Positions 49,590-57,283 of a stretch of 64,000 nt of DNA are shown piece after piece. The notes under the pieces were generated by a model that ran no database searches, was not told the origin of the DNA, and saw only the letters and a program-made list of their open reading frames with translations. Every line of letters starts with the position of its first letter. Within the stretch, counting starts at the first letter, position 1. This stretch comes from Levilactobacillus mulengensis (lineage in GTDB: Bacteria > Bacillota > Bacilli > Lactobacillales > Lactobacillaceae): positions 186,001 to 250,000 of the forward strand of contig NZ_RHNW01000003.1 in assembly GCF_003946045.1 (NCBI RefSeq), read 5' to 3'. Made by a program: the position numbers and the translations under genes.

Positions 49590-50255
49590 ATGAAACAAAA
49601 AATGTTGTGGCAACGAGGCGCCATCATGCTTGGATTTTACGGTCTGTGGTGGTTGCGAACCGTGGGCTGGGTCGCCATTAACGGGAATAATAGTGAGTCG
49701 GGCTGGGCAATCGTGATTTTGGTGGGCGAAGTCTTGTTACTACTAGCCCCCTGGGTCCTGATTCTGGGATCGTTCGCTTTTTTCTCGGGCGGGTATGGAC
49801 TGATCACGGCAACGCTGTTACCCCTGACGGTTCTTTCTAGTCAGTGGCTGAGCGGTTATGCGGCAGTCATTCTTCCCGGGCTCATACTGTTTACGGGCTG
49901 GGTGTTGGCAACCGCTAAGCTGAAATTGGCCTTCGGACGGTCGACAAAATGGGTCGGCGGCATCGTGGCTGGCCTAACGTGTCTGTGTCTTTTGGCACCA
50001 CAGGCCAGCGCGCGGCTGTTCGTGGCGGGGTATCACTCCCCGTATCCGGCCGTCGTCGGGACGTACAGTGCAGACCGCAGTTCGTTGCGTGAGGCGCATT
50101 ACCTGGATTATTCACCCGCGGATCCGGCGGTAGCGGAACCAGGTCTGTTGGGGACAACGGGTTATCCCGTGTCTGATCAAAACAGTTTGGGCATTAAGGT
50201 TTACCAGCTAGGATTTGTCTATTGGCCAGTGGAGGACCGTTGGTGGATTGCGTAA
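49590..50255 (+). CDS. Hypothetical membrane protein
   Basis: The 221-residue protein has four or five hydrophobic segments (residues 10-30, 42-65, 70-110, 122-137) and a C-terminal soluble tail rich in Tyr and Pro (HSPYPAVVGTYSADRSSLREAHYLDY, VYWPVEDRWWIA). I do not recognise the family. GATGAG precedes the ATG. It is probably co-expressed with the MarR gene upstream. Confidence 0.65.
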   Translation: MKQKMLWQRGAIMLGFYGLWWLRTVGWVAINGNNSESGWAIVILVGEVLLLLAPWVLILGSFAFFSGGYGLITATLLPLTVLSSQWLSGYAAVILPGLILFTGWVLATAKLKLAFGRSTKWVGGIVAGLTCLCLLAPQASARLFVAGYHSPYPAVVGTYSADRSSLREAHYLDYSPADPAVAEPGLLGTTGYPVSDQNSLGIKVYQLGFVYWPVEDRWWIA

Positions 50256-50325
50256 GTGAATAGGCAGACAAAATGAGGGCAATCCAGTCAGGACCGTCCT
50301 TTTTTGGTGGAAAAATGGGCAAAAA

Positions 50326-50379
50326 AATTAACCTCATTGAATCGAACTGGGATTTAGTCTGATTCAATAAGGTTAATTA
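50326..50379. terminator. Terminator-like hairpin
   Basis: AATTAACCTCATTGAATC pairs with GATTCAATAAGGTTAATT. Confidence 0.75.
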
Positions 50380-50444
50380 TTCAATTGGGGACAGACAGAA
50401 TTAAGGCATTTTCCGGGTACCTTAATCGCTGTTACCAAAAAAGC

Positions 50445-50492
50445 TTTAGTTTGTCGTTAGTTTGTTAAGCAATTGTTTACGACATATTTACT
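50445..50492 (+). promoter_or_regulatory. Phased PhoP-box-like repeats upstream of the phn operon
   Basis: TTTAGT (50445) and GTTAGT (50456) are 11 bp apart; TTTACG (50476) and TTTACT (50487) are also 11 bp apart. The pattern matches the ugp promoter boxes. They lie more than 400 bp before phnD, so a long leader or a promoter for the small ORF at 50631 would be implied. Confidence 0.45.
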
Positions 50493-50630
50493 ATAACAGA
50501 GAAATCAAGGCTTGCGGGCGAATTTGACGATTTGTAATATTACAATTTCAACGCCACTAGTTTCTAATGAGTCATATTGTAAACGAAGTGGCCGATCCGG
50601 CGCTGTCGGTTTTGGCCGATGAGGAGATGC

Positions 50631-50816
50631 ATGAATACATATTCAGAAAAAAGGCGGCCGTCAAAAAACTTTTCGGGTTTATTTTGGGAAGCGATTGATT
50701 GGAAATCCGGTTCTTTTTGCATGAAATTGATAAATGAGTTCGGAAAAAGGATGATTAATGTTCCTTTGTTACGAAATGTAGTGGCTATTAATCAGATTTT
50801 GCTGAATATAAAATAG
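50631..50816 (+). CDS. Possible small ORF upstream of phnD
   Basis: The 61-codon ORF is preceded by GAGGAG only 4 bp before the ATG. The product is basic with no recognisable motif. The surrounding sequence is A+T rich. It may be spurious or a leader ORF. Confidence 0.25.
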   Translation: MNTYSEKRRPSKNFSGLFWEAIDWKSGSFCMKLINEFGKRMINVPLLRNVVAINQILLNIK

Positions 50817-50845
50817 TTAATAACGAACTATAAATAACATAATCA

Positions 50846-50873
50846 TTGATTCGTTCGTATTCTATGCTAAACT
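50846..50873 (+). promoter_or_regulatory. Possible promoter close to phnD
   Basis: TTGATT, a 16-bp spacer and TAAACT stand about 46 bp upstream of the phnD ATG. Confidence 0.45.
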
Positions 50874-50918
50874 GGAACTTGCTAGAGAAAAACAATACAT
50901 ATTTGAGGAGTGAATGCG

Positions 50919-51869
50919 ATGCATTTGAAGAGTAAGGGGAAATTGCTCTTAATTATGGCAACGCTATTGATTTTGCCAGCGACATTAGCCGCTTGTGGGA
51001 AGGCATCCAGTAGTGCAGGTTCCAAGTCAGTAGCTTACGCGCCAAAGAAGTTAACGGTTGAATTTGTGCCGTCATCTAATGCGGGGACCATCGAAGCTAA
51101 GGCCAAGCCACTGGAAGGGTTATTAAAGAAGCAACTGGGGATCCCGGTGACGGTGAGCGTCTCAACCGACTACAACACGATCGTTGAAGCCATGGGTTCC
51201 AAGAAGGTTGATATTGGTTTCCTGCCACCTGATGCTTACGTCTTAGCGCACAAGCAATATGGTGACAAGGTTCTGCTGCAAGCACAGCGGTATGGCGTCA
51301 GTGAGCCTAACGACAAGGCCACTAAGGAACTGGTGAACTTCTACCGGTCACAAATCTTGGTTCGTAAGGATAGTGGTATCAAGTCCATCAAGGACCTGAA
51401 GGGCAAGAAGATTGCCGTTCAAGATACGACGTCAACTGCCGGGTGGATCTATCCCGCCGTTGAAATGCTGGACCATGGGGTCAACATCAACAAGGATGGC
51501 ATTCAGACCGTCACCGTTAAGGGTCATGACCAAGGGGTATTGTCCGTCTACAACAAGAACACCGATGCCGCCTTTGTTTTCCAAGGTGCCCGGAACATTG
51601 TGATGAAGGATGAGAAGGACATCATGAGTAAGGTTGTCCCAATCTACACCACGGGTAAGATTCCAAACGATACTATCACTGCGCGTGGCGACATGAGCGA
51701 GAAGTGGCAAAAGAAGATTGCGACCGCCTTTAAGGAAATTGCCAAGACCAAGCAAGGCCATGACATTATTTCCAGTGTGTACTCACACCAAGGCTACGCC
51801 GATTCTAAGGACAGTAACTTTGATATTATTCGCCAATATGATAAAAAGGCTAAGAGCTTAGACAAGTAG
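50919..51869 (+). CDS. phnD: Phosphonate/phosphate-type ABC importer, binding lipoprotein
   Basis: The 316-residue protein starts at ATG 8 bp after GAGGAG. A lipoprotein signal (LLLIMATLLILPATLAAC) is followed by a PhnD-family domain (KLTVEFVPSSNAG, DYNTIVEAMGSKKVDIGFLPPDAYV, KIAVQDTTSTAGWIYPAV). It delivers the ligand to PhnE permeases. PhnD homologues bind phosphonates, phosphite, methylphosphonate or phosphate. A terminator separates it from phnC, which would make the receptor more abundant. Confidence 0.93.
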   Translation: MHLKSKGKLLLIMATLLILPATLAACGKASSSAGSKSVAYAPKKLTVEFVPSSNAGTIEAKAKPLEGLLKKQLGIPVTVSVSTDYNTIVEAMGSKKVDIGFLPPDAYVLAHKQYGDKVLLQAQRYGVSEPNDKATKELVNFYRSQILVRKDSGIKSIKDLKGKKIAVQDTTSTAGWIYPAVEMLDHGVNINKDGIQTVTVKGHDQGVLSVYNKNTDAAFVFQGARNIVMKDEKDIMSKVVPIYTTGKIPNDTITARGDMSEKWQKKIATAFKEIAKTKQGHDIISSVYSHQGYADSKDSNFDIIRQYDKKAKSLDK

Positions 51870-51914
51870 GCGGCTTCCAGCAGCTGAATCTAAACGTCTA
51901 GTCGTCAAGGATGG

Positions 51915-51961
51915 TAAAAAGTAGTAGGGTAGCGCGTTTCTGGCACCTTGCTACTTTTTTA
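51915..51961 (+). terminator. Intra-operon terminator between phnD and phnC
   Basis: AAAAAGTAG...AGGGT pairs with ACCTTG...CTACTTTTTT. It probably reduces transcription of the distal genes. Confidence 0.7.
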
Positions 51962-51976
51962 CGGGGGAACGAATAA

Positions 51977-52741
51977 ATGGTAGAAGCACCCATTATTTCT
52001 TTTAAAAATGTGAATAAGATTTATAGCAACGGGACTGTCGGATTGAAGGATATCAATCTTGAAATTCCGCAAGGTCAGTTTTTGGTGGTCGTCGGGTTGT
52101 CAGGTGCGGGAAAGAGTACCTTGTTACGCACGATTAATCGGATGCATGAGATTACCTCTGGTGAAATCAAGATTGATGGCGAACCGATTCACGCGTACAA
52201 AGGTCAGGCCTTACGCCTATTACGACGTAAAATTGGCATGATCTTTCAAGGGTTTAACTTGGTTAATCGTTCGAGTGTCGAACGCAATGTCTTATCTGGC
52301 CGCGTAAGCTATTACCCGACCTGGAAGACACTCTGTGGGCTGTTTACCCAGGCGGACCGCGAGATGGCTGTCCGGTCCTTACAGCGGGTAAATTTAGCCG
52401 ATAAACTCTACACGCGAGCGGACGAATTGTCCGGGGGCCAGCAGCAGCGCGTCGCCATTGCACGGACGTTGATGCAGGAGCCGAAGATTATTTTGGCGGA
52501 TGAACCCGTGGCGTCGTTGGATCCCCTAACGACCAAGGCTGTGATGGATACCCTTCAACGGTTAAACCGGGAGGACAATATCACCGTCATCGTCAATCTG
52601 CATTCGGTTCCGTTGGCACGGCAGTATGCGGATCGAATCATTGGGCTGCAGGCGGGCCAATTGGTTTATGATCGGCCAATCAGTGAGGTCACTGAGGCCG
52701 ACCTGAATGAGATCTATGTGACGGAGGCGGTTCAGGCATGA
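51977..52741 (+). CDS. phnC: Phosphonate-type ABC importer ATPase
   Basis: The 254-residue protein has Walker [11 protein letters not shown]-loop FQGFNLV, signature LSGGQQQRV, Walker B IILADEP and H-loop NLHSV, as in PhnC. It overlaps phnE (ATGA at 52738). ATG follows GGGGGAACG. Confidence 0.93.
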   Translation: MVEAPIISFKNVNKIYSNGTVGLKDINLEIPQGQFLVVVGLSGAGKSTLLRTINRMHEITSGEIKIDGEPIHAYKGQALRLLRRKIGMIFQGFNLVNRSSVERNVLSGRVSYYPTWKTLCGLFTQADREMAVRSLQRVNLADKLYTRADELSGGQQQRVAIARTLMQEPKIILADEPVASLDPLTTKAVMDTLQRLNREDNITVIVNLHSVPLARQYADRIIGLQAGQLVYDRPISEVTEADLNEIYVTEAVQA

Positions 52742-53532
52742 GTATTCCAGAAGCCCCACGGCGTTCGTGGATGCAGCGGTGGCACGTGAAGGGCATCGTT
52801 GTGACTAGCCTGCTGCTGGTTCTATTGGTGACATCATCGCGGATGACCGGAGTCGACGTGGGGATGTTCTTCAGTAACTTCGGGCAGTTTCTGAATCTGC
52901 TAGTGCGGATGTCACATCCAGACTGGCAATATGCCAATGTGATTGTTCGGCCACTGTTGGAAACCATTCAAATGGCAATCCTGGGAACCACGATTGGGGC
53001 GGCGTTTGCCGTGCCGTTCGCCGTCTTGAGTGCCAGTAATTTGATTCACAATCGGTTCTTACGGGGATTGACCCGGTTATTTTTGGATTTGGTTCGGACG
53101 TTACCCGATCTCTTATTAGCGGCTATTTTTGTGGCTGTTTTTGGTATCGGCTCGACGGCGGGGGTCGTGACCTTAGCCATTTTCTCGTTTGGGATGGTTT
53201 CCAAACTCTTCTATGAAGTCATCGAAACCATTGATATGGGGCCCTTGGAGGCGTTGACCTCCGTGGGTGCCAGCAAGGTCACCATTATTTGGTACGCGGT
53301 GTTGCCACAGATTCTCAATCAGTTTGTGAGTTATTTTCTCTACACGTTGGAAATCAACGTGCGGGCGTCGACCGTCTTGGGGTACTTGGGCGCCGGCGGG
53401 ATTGGGGTCTTTCTTCAGCGCTCACTCAGTGAATTTAATTACAGCCAAACCGCTGTCATTATTCTGGCTACTCTGGCAGTGGTATTAGTCATTGACGGCA
53501 TCAGTAATCACCTGAGGAGGGTCTTGCTCTAA
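52738..53532 (+). CDS. phnE: Phosphonate-type ABC importer permease (first copy)
   Basis: The 264-residue protein has about six membrane helices and the PhnE-type EAA loop ([25 protein letters not shown]). It overlaps phnC by 4 bp and the second permease by 1 bp. Two PhnE proteins probably form a heterodimer. Confidence 0.92.
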   Translation: MSIPEAPRRSWMQRWHVKGIVVTSLLLVLLVTSSRMTGVDVGMFFSNFGQFLNLLVRMSHPDWQYANVIVRPLLETIQMAILGTTIGAAFAVPFAVLSASNLIHNRFLRGLTRLFLDLVRTLPDLLLAAIFVAVFGIGSTAGVVTLAIFSFGMVSKLFYEVIETIDMGPLEALTSVGASKVTIIWYAVLPQILNQFVSYFLYTLEINVRASTVLGYLGAGGIGVFLQRSLSEFNYSQTAVIILATLAVVLVIDGISNHLRRVLL

Positions 53533-54341
53533 TGATAACTACGTTGATTGAAAAGCCGTCACGAAGTATCTGGCAACGGTGGCGCTGGCTCTTGTGGGTC
53601 GTCGTGATTGGTGCGCTATATGACTGGACGATTAGTGGGTTGAAGTTCACCGGTCTCCAGGAATCAGCCGGTGTCGTCTCACGGTCCATTATGGCCGGGT
53701 TGGTCCATCCCCAGTGGTCGTACGTGTATGACGGGAGTGGTGAGGACCTGGTTTCCTTGATCTTGCAAACATTGGCCATTGCCTTTCTGGGGACGATTGT
53801 CTCCGCAGTTATCAGTGTGCCCTTTGCCTTTTGGGCGGCTCGCGGTGACCATGAACGTTTCTTCCTACGCTCAGGGAGTGGGAAAGTTGTCTTGACGTTG
53901 ATCCGGACCTTTCCCGAGATTGTCTTGGCGATTATGTTTATTAAGGCCGTGGGACCGGGATCTTACGCGGGTGTCTTGGCCGTTAGCATTCATTCGATTG
54001 GGATGCTGGGCAAGCTCTTTAGCGAGGCCATTGAGAACATGAATCGGGGGCCGGAAGAGGCCATCGTGAGTGCGGGTGGCCGTCCCGGTCAGGTATTTGG
54101 CCTAGCAACGCTACCAACCATTCTGCCAGAGTTCTTTTCCTATACGTTGTATCGTTTTGAGATTGCCGTTCGGTCCGCCTCCATCCTGGGAATGGTGGGG
54201 GCTGGGGGAATCGGGACGCCCATGATTTTTGCCATTCAAACGCGGAACTGGCCCAAGGTCGGGATTATTCTGTTAGGCATCGTTATCATGGTACTCTTGA
54301 TTGACTCCCTGTCCGAACAGTTACGAAAGCGGCTGATTTAA
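53532..54341 (+). CDS. phnE: Phosphonate-type ABC importer permease (second copy)
   Basis: The 269-residue protein is paralogous to its neighbour, with the EAA loop GPEEAIVSAGGRPGQVFGLATLPTI and a longer N-terminal part. The stop is followed directly by the ATG of the phosphoesterase gene, so the two are translated together. Confidence 0.92.
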   Translation: MITTLIEKPSRSIWQRWRWLLWVVVIGALYDWTISGLKFTGLQESAGVVSRSIMAGLVHPQWSYVYDGSGEDLVSLILQTLAIAFLGTIVSAVISVPFAFWAARGDHERFFLRSGSGKVVLTLIRTFPEIVLAIMFIKAVGPGSYAGVLAVSIHSIGMLGKLFSEAIENMNRGPEEAIVSAGGRPGQVFGLATLPTILPEFFSYTLYRFEIAVRSASILGMVGAGGIGTPMIFAIQTRNWPKVGIILLGIVIMVLLIDSLSEQLRKRLI

Positions 54342-55907
54342 ATGAAAGTCAAAATTTTATCGACCAGTGATGTTCACGGTTACGTGTTGCCAACGAACTA
54401 TAGCCGGCGGGATGACCACCAGGACTATGGGTGGTTGAAGGCGGCAACCGTCATTCAAGAGGTCCAGCAACGGGCGACGTCGGATGAGATTGTCATCACG
54501 ATTGAGAATGGGGATTGGATTCAAGGGTCCGCATTTGCCAGTTATCTGGCCCAGCAGTCGGCTGACCAGCAAGCACTGTTTACCCAACTGACGCGGTCAA
54601 TTCACTATGATGCGGGGGTTCTGGGCAATCATGAATTCAATTATGGCTTAGATTACCTGCGAAATTGTGAACGCCAACGGAACTATCCGTTGCTGGGTGC
54701 CAACATTCAAGGTGGTGTTACGCAGGGAATCTTAGATGCCCCGTACACGATTGTTGAAGAACGGGGCATCAAGATTGCCATCTTAGGGCTGACCACCGCC
54801 TACGTTCCCGTTTGGGAAAGGTCGGACCATCTAACGGGATTAACCTTCACGTCTGCGTTGGCCACAGCCAAGCGCATTGTTCCGCAACTGCGGGCACTAG
54901 CCGATGTTGTCATCGTGGCCTATCACGGGGGATTTGAAGCGGACCTGGCGACTAGGCAGCCGACAGAACGACTGACGGGCGAAAACGAAGGGACTCAGCT
55001 CTTAGCGGATGTTCCCGGGATCGACGCGTTAGTGACCGGTCACCAGCACCGACAACTGGCGGGCGTCTATCGTGGGATTCCGACGACGCAGCCCGGTGAA
55101 AAGGGGATTGCGGTAGGCCAGATCACACTAACACTGAATCAGAAAAAGCAGGTAGTCGACCGGTCGGCCACCCTACTGACGACGGCGACGGCTAAACCAG
55201 ATAGTGCCATGGCTGCGTTAGTGGCACCTATCCAAGAGAAAGTTGAAACTTGGCTGGATCAACCAGTCGGCCAGCTCACCGGTGAATCACTGGCAGTCAC
55301 TGATCCAATGGCGGCACGGCTGTGTGGTCACCCCTATCTCCAGTTTATCAACACGGTTGAGATGGCTGCTGGTCAGACGGACATTGCGGCGACGGCGTTG
55401 TTTAACGACGAGGTCCGGGGCTTGGGTGAACAGGTCTCGTTGCGCCAACTCCTCAATAGTTACCCGTACGCCAATACGCTGGTCGTCGAGCGGGTGACGG
55501 GGGCCGAGTTGCGAGCTGCCTTGGAACGGTGTGCCAGTTTCTTTACCGTCACTAAAGATGGCCGGGTTGGCGTGGCACCAGCGTTTACGACCCCCAAACT
55601 GGCGCTGTACAATTACGATATTTACAGCGGTATTGACTATCACTTCGACTTGACTCAGCCAGTCGGTCGGCGCGTGACGCGGCTGATGTATCACGGACAA
55701 CCGGTCGAAGCGACGCAGACGTTAGCCATTGCGATGAATCAGTATCGTGGCAATGGGGGCGGGGATTACCCGATGTTTTCGCCGGACAAGGTCTGTCGCG
55801 AGGTCAATGTCGACATGGCGGAGCTGATCCGTCAGTACTTTGTGGCCCAGCCAGTCGTTGTCGGCCGGCCGCAGACGAACTTTACGGTCAACCTGACCGC
55901 TGAATAG
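54342..55907 (+). CDS. 5'-nucleotidase / 2',3'-cyclic-nucleotide phosphodiesterase family (UshA/CpdB-like), cytosolic
   Basis: The 521-residue protein has the metallophosphoesterase domain (STSDVHGYVLP, ENGDWIQGS, LGNHEFNYG, VIVAYHGGFE, VTGHQHRQL) and a C-terminal 5'-nucleotidase domain (YANTLVVERVTGAELRAALE, YNYDIYSGIDY). No signal peptide is present, so unlike UshA it should act inside the cell. As last gene of a phn-type operon lacking C-P lyase genes, it suggests that the imported ligand is a phosphate ester or nucleotide-like compound, or that it supplies phosphate from internal nucleotides. Confidence 0.9.
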   Translation: MKVKILSTSDVHGYVLPTNYSRRDDHQDYGWLKAATVIQEVQQRATSDEIVITIENGDWIQGSAFASYLAQQSADQQALFTQLTRSIHYDAGVLGNHEFNYGLDYLRNCERQRNYPLLGANIQGGVTQGILDAPYTIVEERGIKIAILGLTTAYVPVWERSDHLTGLTFTSALATAKRIVPQLRALADVVIVAYHGGFEADLATRQPTERLTGENEGTQLLADVPGIDALVTGHQHRQLAGVYRGIPTTQPGEKGIAVGQITLTLNQKKQVVDRSATLLTTATAKPDSAMAALVAPIQEKVETWLDQPVGQLTGESLAVTDPMAARLCGHPYLQFINTVEMAAGQTDIAATALFNDEVRGLGEQVSLRQLLNSYPYANTLVVERVTGAELRAALERCASFFTVTKDGRVGVAPAFTTPKLALYNYDIYSGIDYHFDLTQPVGRRVTRLMYHGQPVEATQTLAIAMNQYRGNGGGDYPMFSPDKVCREVNVDMAELIRQYFVAQPVVVGRPQTNFTVNLTAE

Positions 55908-55915
55908 CACCTCAC

Positions 55916-55960
55916 GAAAAGAGCTCACACCAGCAGAAAATGCGGGTGTGGGCTCTTTTT
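55916..55960. terminator. Terminator of the phn operon
   Basis: AAAAGAGCTCACACC and GGGTGTGGGCTCTTTTT form a stem with tracts on both sides; it also serves the convergent oxidoreductase gene. Confidence 0.85.
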
Positions 55961-55972
55961 AGTTGTTATAAA

Positions 55973-56950
55973 TTAGGCGACTCGGACGACAAGCTTACCC
56001 AGGTTATCGCCACGTTGGAGCATTTTCAAGCCAGCGGCTGCATCATCAAAGGCCAAGACGCGGTCAATGACCGGGTCGAATTCACCGGTCGCTAATTTCT
56101 GACCAACGACACCCGCCATGAAACCGAGGTCGGCAATCTCCTGGGGATTGTTTGAGCGGTAGACGCCGCCGAGCGCGGACCGCGTTAGGCCCAACGCTTT
56201 GTCATCTAGGTTCAGGTGTGCCGGCATTCCGTCACCGATGGCGATGATTTGGCCATTGTAGGCCATGCGGTCGGTATCGGCTGCGAGCTCTTCGCCACCA
56301 ATGGTATTGAGGCTCAGGCCAACCCCGAGACCGTTCGTGGCCTGTAGAACTGCCTTGGTCACGTCCGTTTCATGGTAGTCAATGATGACGTCTGCGCCAA
56401 CGCGCTCGACCAGCGGCCGTTTTCTAGCGGACGTGGTGGCAATCGTTCTTAAGTGTAGGTCGTGGGCAAACTGCAGGGCGGCTAACCCCACGGCACCACC
56501 ACCGGCGTGGATTAAGACGGTCGGTAGTTCGGAAAGGTTAGCCTTGCGGTAGAGGGCCTGATAGGCGGTCAAGGTGCCACAAAGACTGGCCGCCGCCTGT
56601 TCAAAGCTGACGTTGCTGGGAATCGGCGCCAGACTCAGGGACGTGGTCACGGTAAACTCAGCTAAACTACCGGCGCGGCGCAAATCCCCGTGGTACATCA
56701 CGCGGTCACCCACGGACCAGTCCGTCACGTTGGCGCCGACCGTGACAATTTCGCCGGCACAATCCATGCCAACCACACGGGAATCGGTGGTATTACTGCC
56801 TTCGATAACCTTGTAGTCTGCTGGGTTGAGGCCCACGGCGCGCACGTAAACCTTGACCTCATCGTCTTGCGGCGTTGGTTCGGGCACTTCCGTGAATTTT
56901 AAGTCATCTAATGTGTGGGGTGCGGGCCCCGTAATCGTCCAAGCTTTCAT
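55973..56950 (-). CDS. Quinone oxidoreductase-like medium-chain dehydrogenase
   Basis: The 325-residue protein has a GroES-like domain (GLNPADYKVIEG, GMDCAGEIVTVG, WSVGDRVMYHGDLRRAGSLAEFT) and a Rossmann domain (VLIHAGGGAVGLAALQFAHDL). Structural-zinc Cys residues are absent, so it belongs with the zinc-free NADPH:quinone reductases. AAGG abuts an ATG at 56959, so the ATG at 56950 (MKAWTITG) with 9-bp spacing is chosen. Confidence 0.9.
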   Translation of the reverse strand: MKAWTITGPAPHTLDDLKFTEVPEPTPQDDEVKVYVRAVGLNPADYKVIEGSNTTDSRVVGMDCAGEIVTVGANVTDWSVGDRVMYHGDLRRAGSLAEFTVTTSLSLAPIPSNVSFEQAAASLCGTLTAYQALYRKANLSELPTVLIHAGGGAVGLAALQFAHDLHLRTIATTSARKRPLVERVGADVIIDYHETDVTKAVLQATNGLGVGLSLNTIGGEELAADTDRMAYNGQIIAIGDGMPAHLNLDDKALGLTRSALGGVYRSNNPQEIADLGFMAGVVGQKLATGEFDPVIDRVLAFDDAAAGLKMLQRGDNLGKLVVRVA

Positions 56951-57204
56951 AGTAGTCATCCTTTTTTAACGCTGGTAAATTTCAGATGTTAATCATGACT
57001 GGTCAGAACCAGTCTCCCTAGTCAGTATACTACATCGATTAGGATAGCCAATTTTAGTATCGGAAGCAGGCCACCTTTTGATTGTGACCGTTATCAATTC
57101 ATCCTATTATTAAAAGTATGTTGCAATCGACTCTAATGGGATGCAATTTTCATGAAAACTTGGTAAAATTAATTAACTAAAAATGAGATTTGGAGGTGGA
57201 CGCC

Positions 57205-57246
57205 TTGCACCAACCGTACGCTGCATTCCCGATTCCCGACCGCTAA
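57205..57246 (+). CDS. Possible 13-codon leader peptide
   Basis: TTG with a strong GGAGGTGG 5 bp upstream opens MHQPYAAFPIPDR and then TAA, 38 bp before the P-type ATPase gene. The Shine-Dalgarno is better than that of the ATPase itself. Translation of a regulatory peptide is plausible but unproven. Confidence 0.35.
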   Translation: MHQPYAAFPIPDR

Positions 57247-57283
57247 ACTGAATTTTCAGGAATAGAAAGGAAGACCCATTTAC

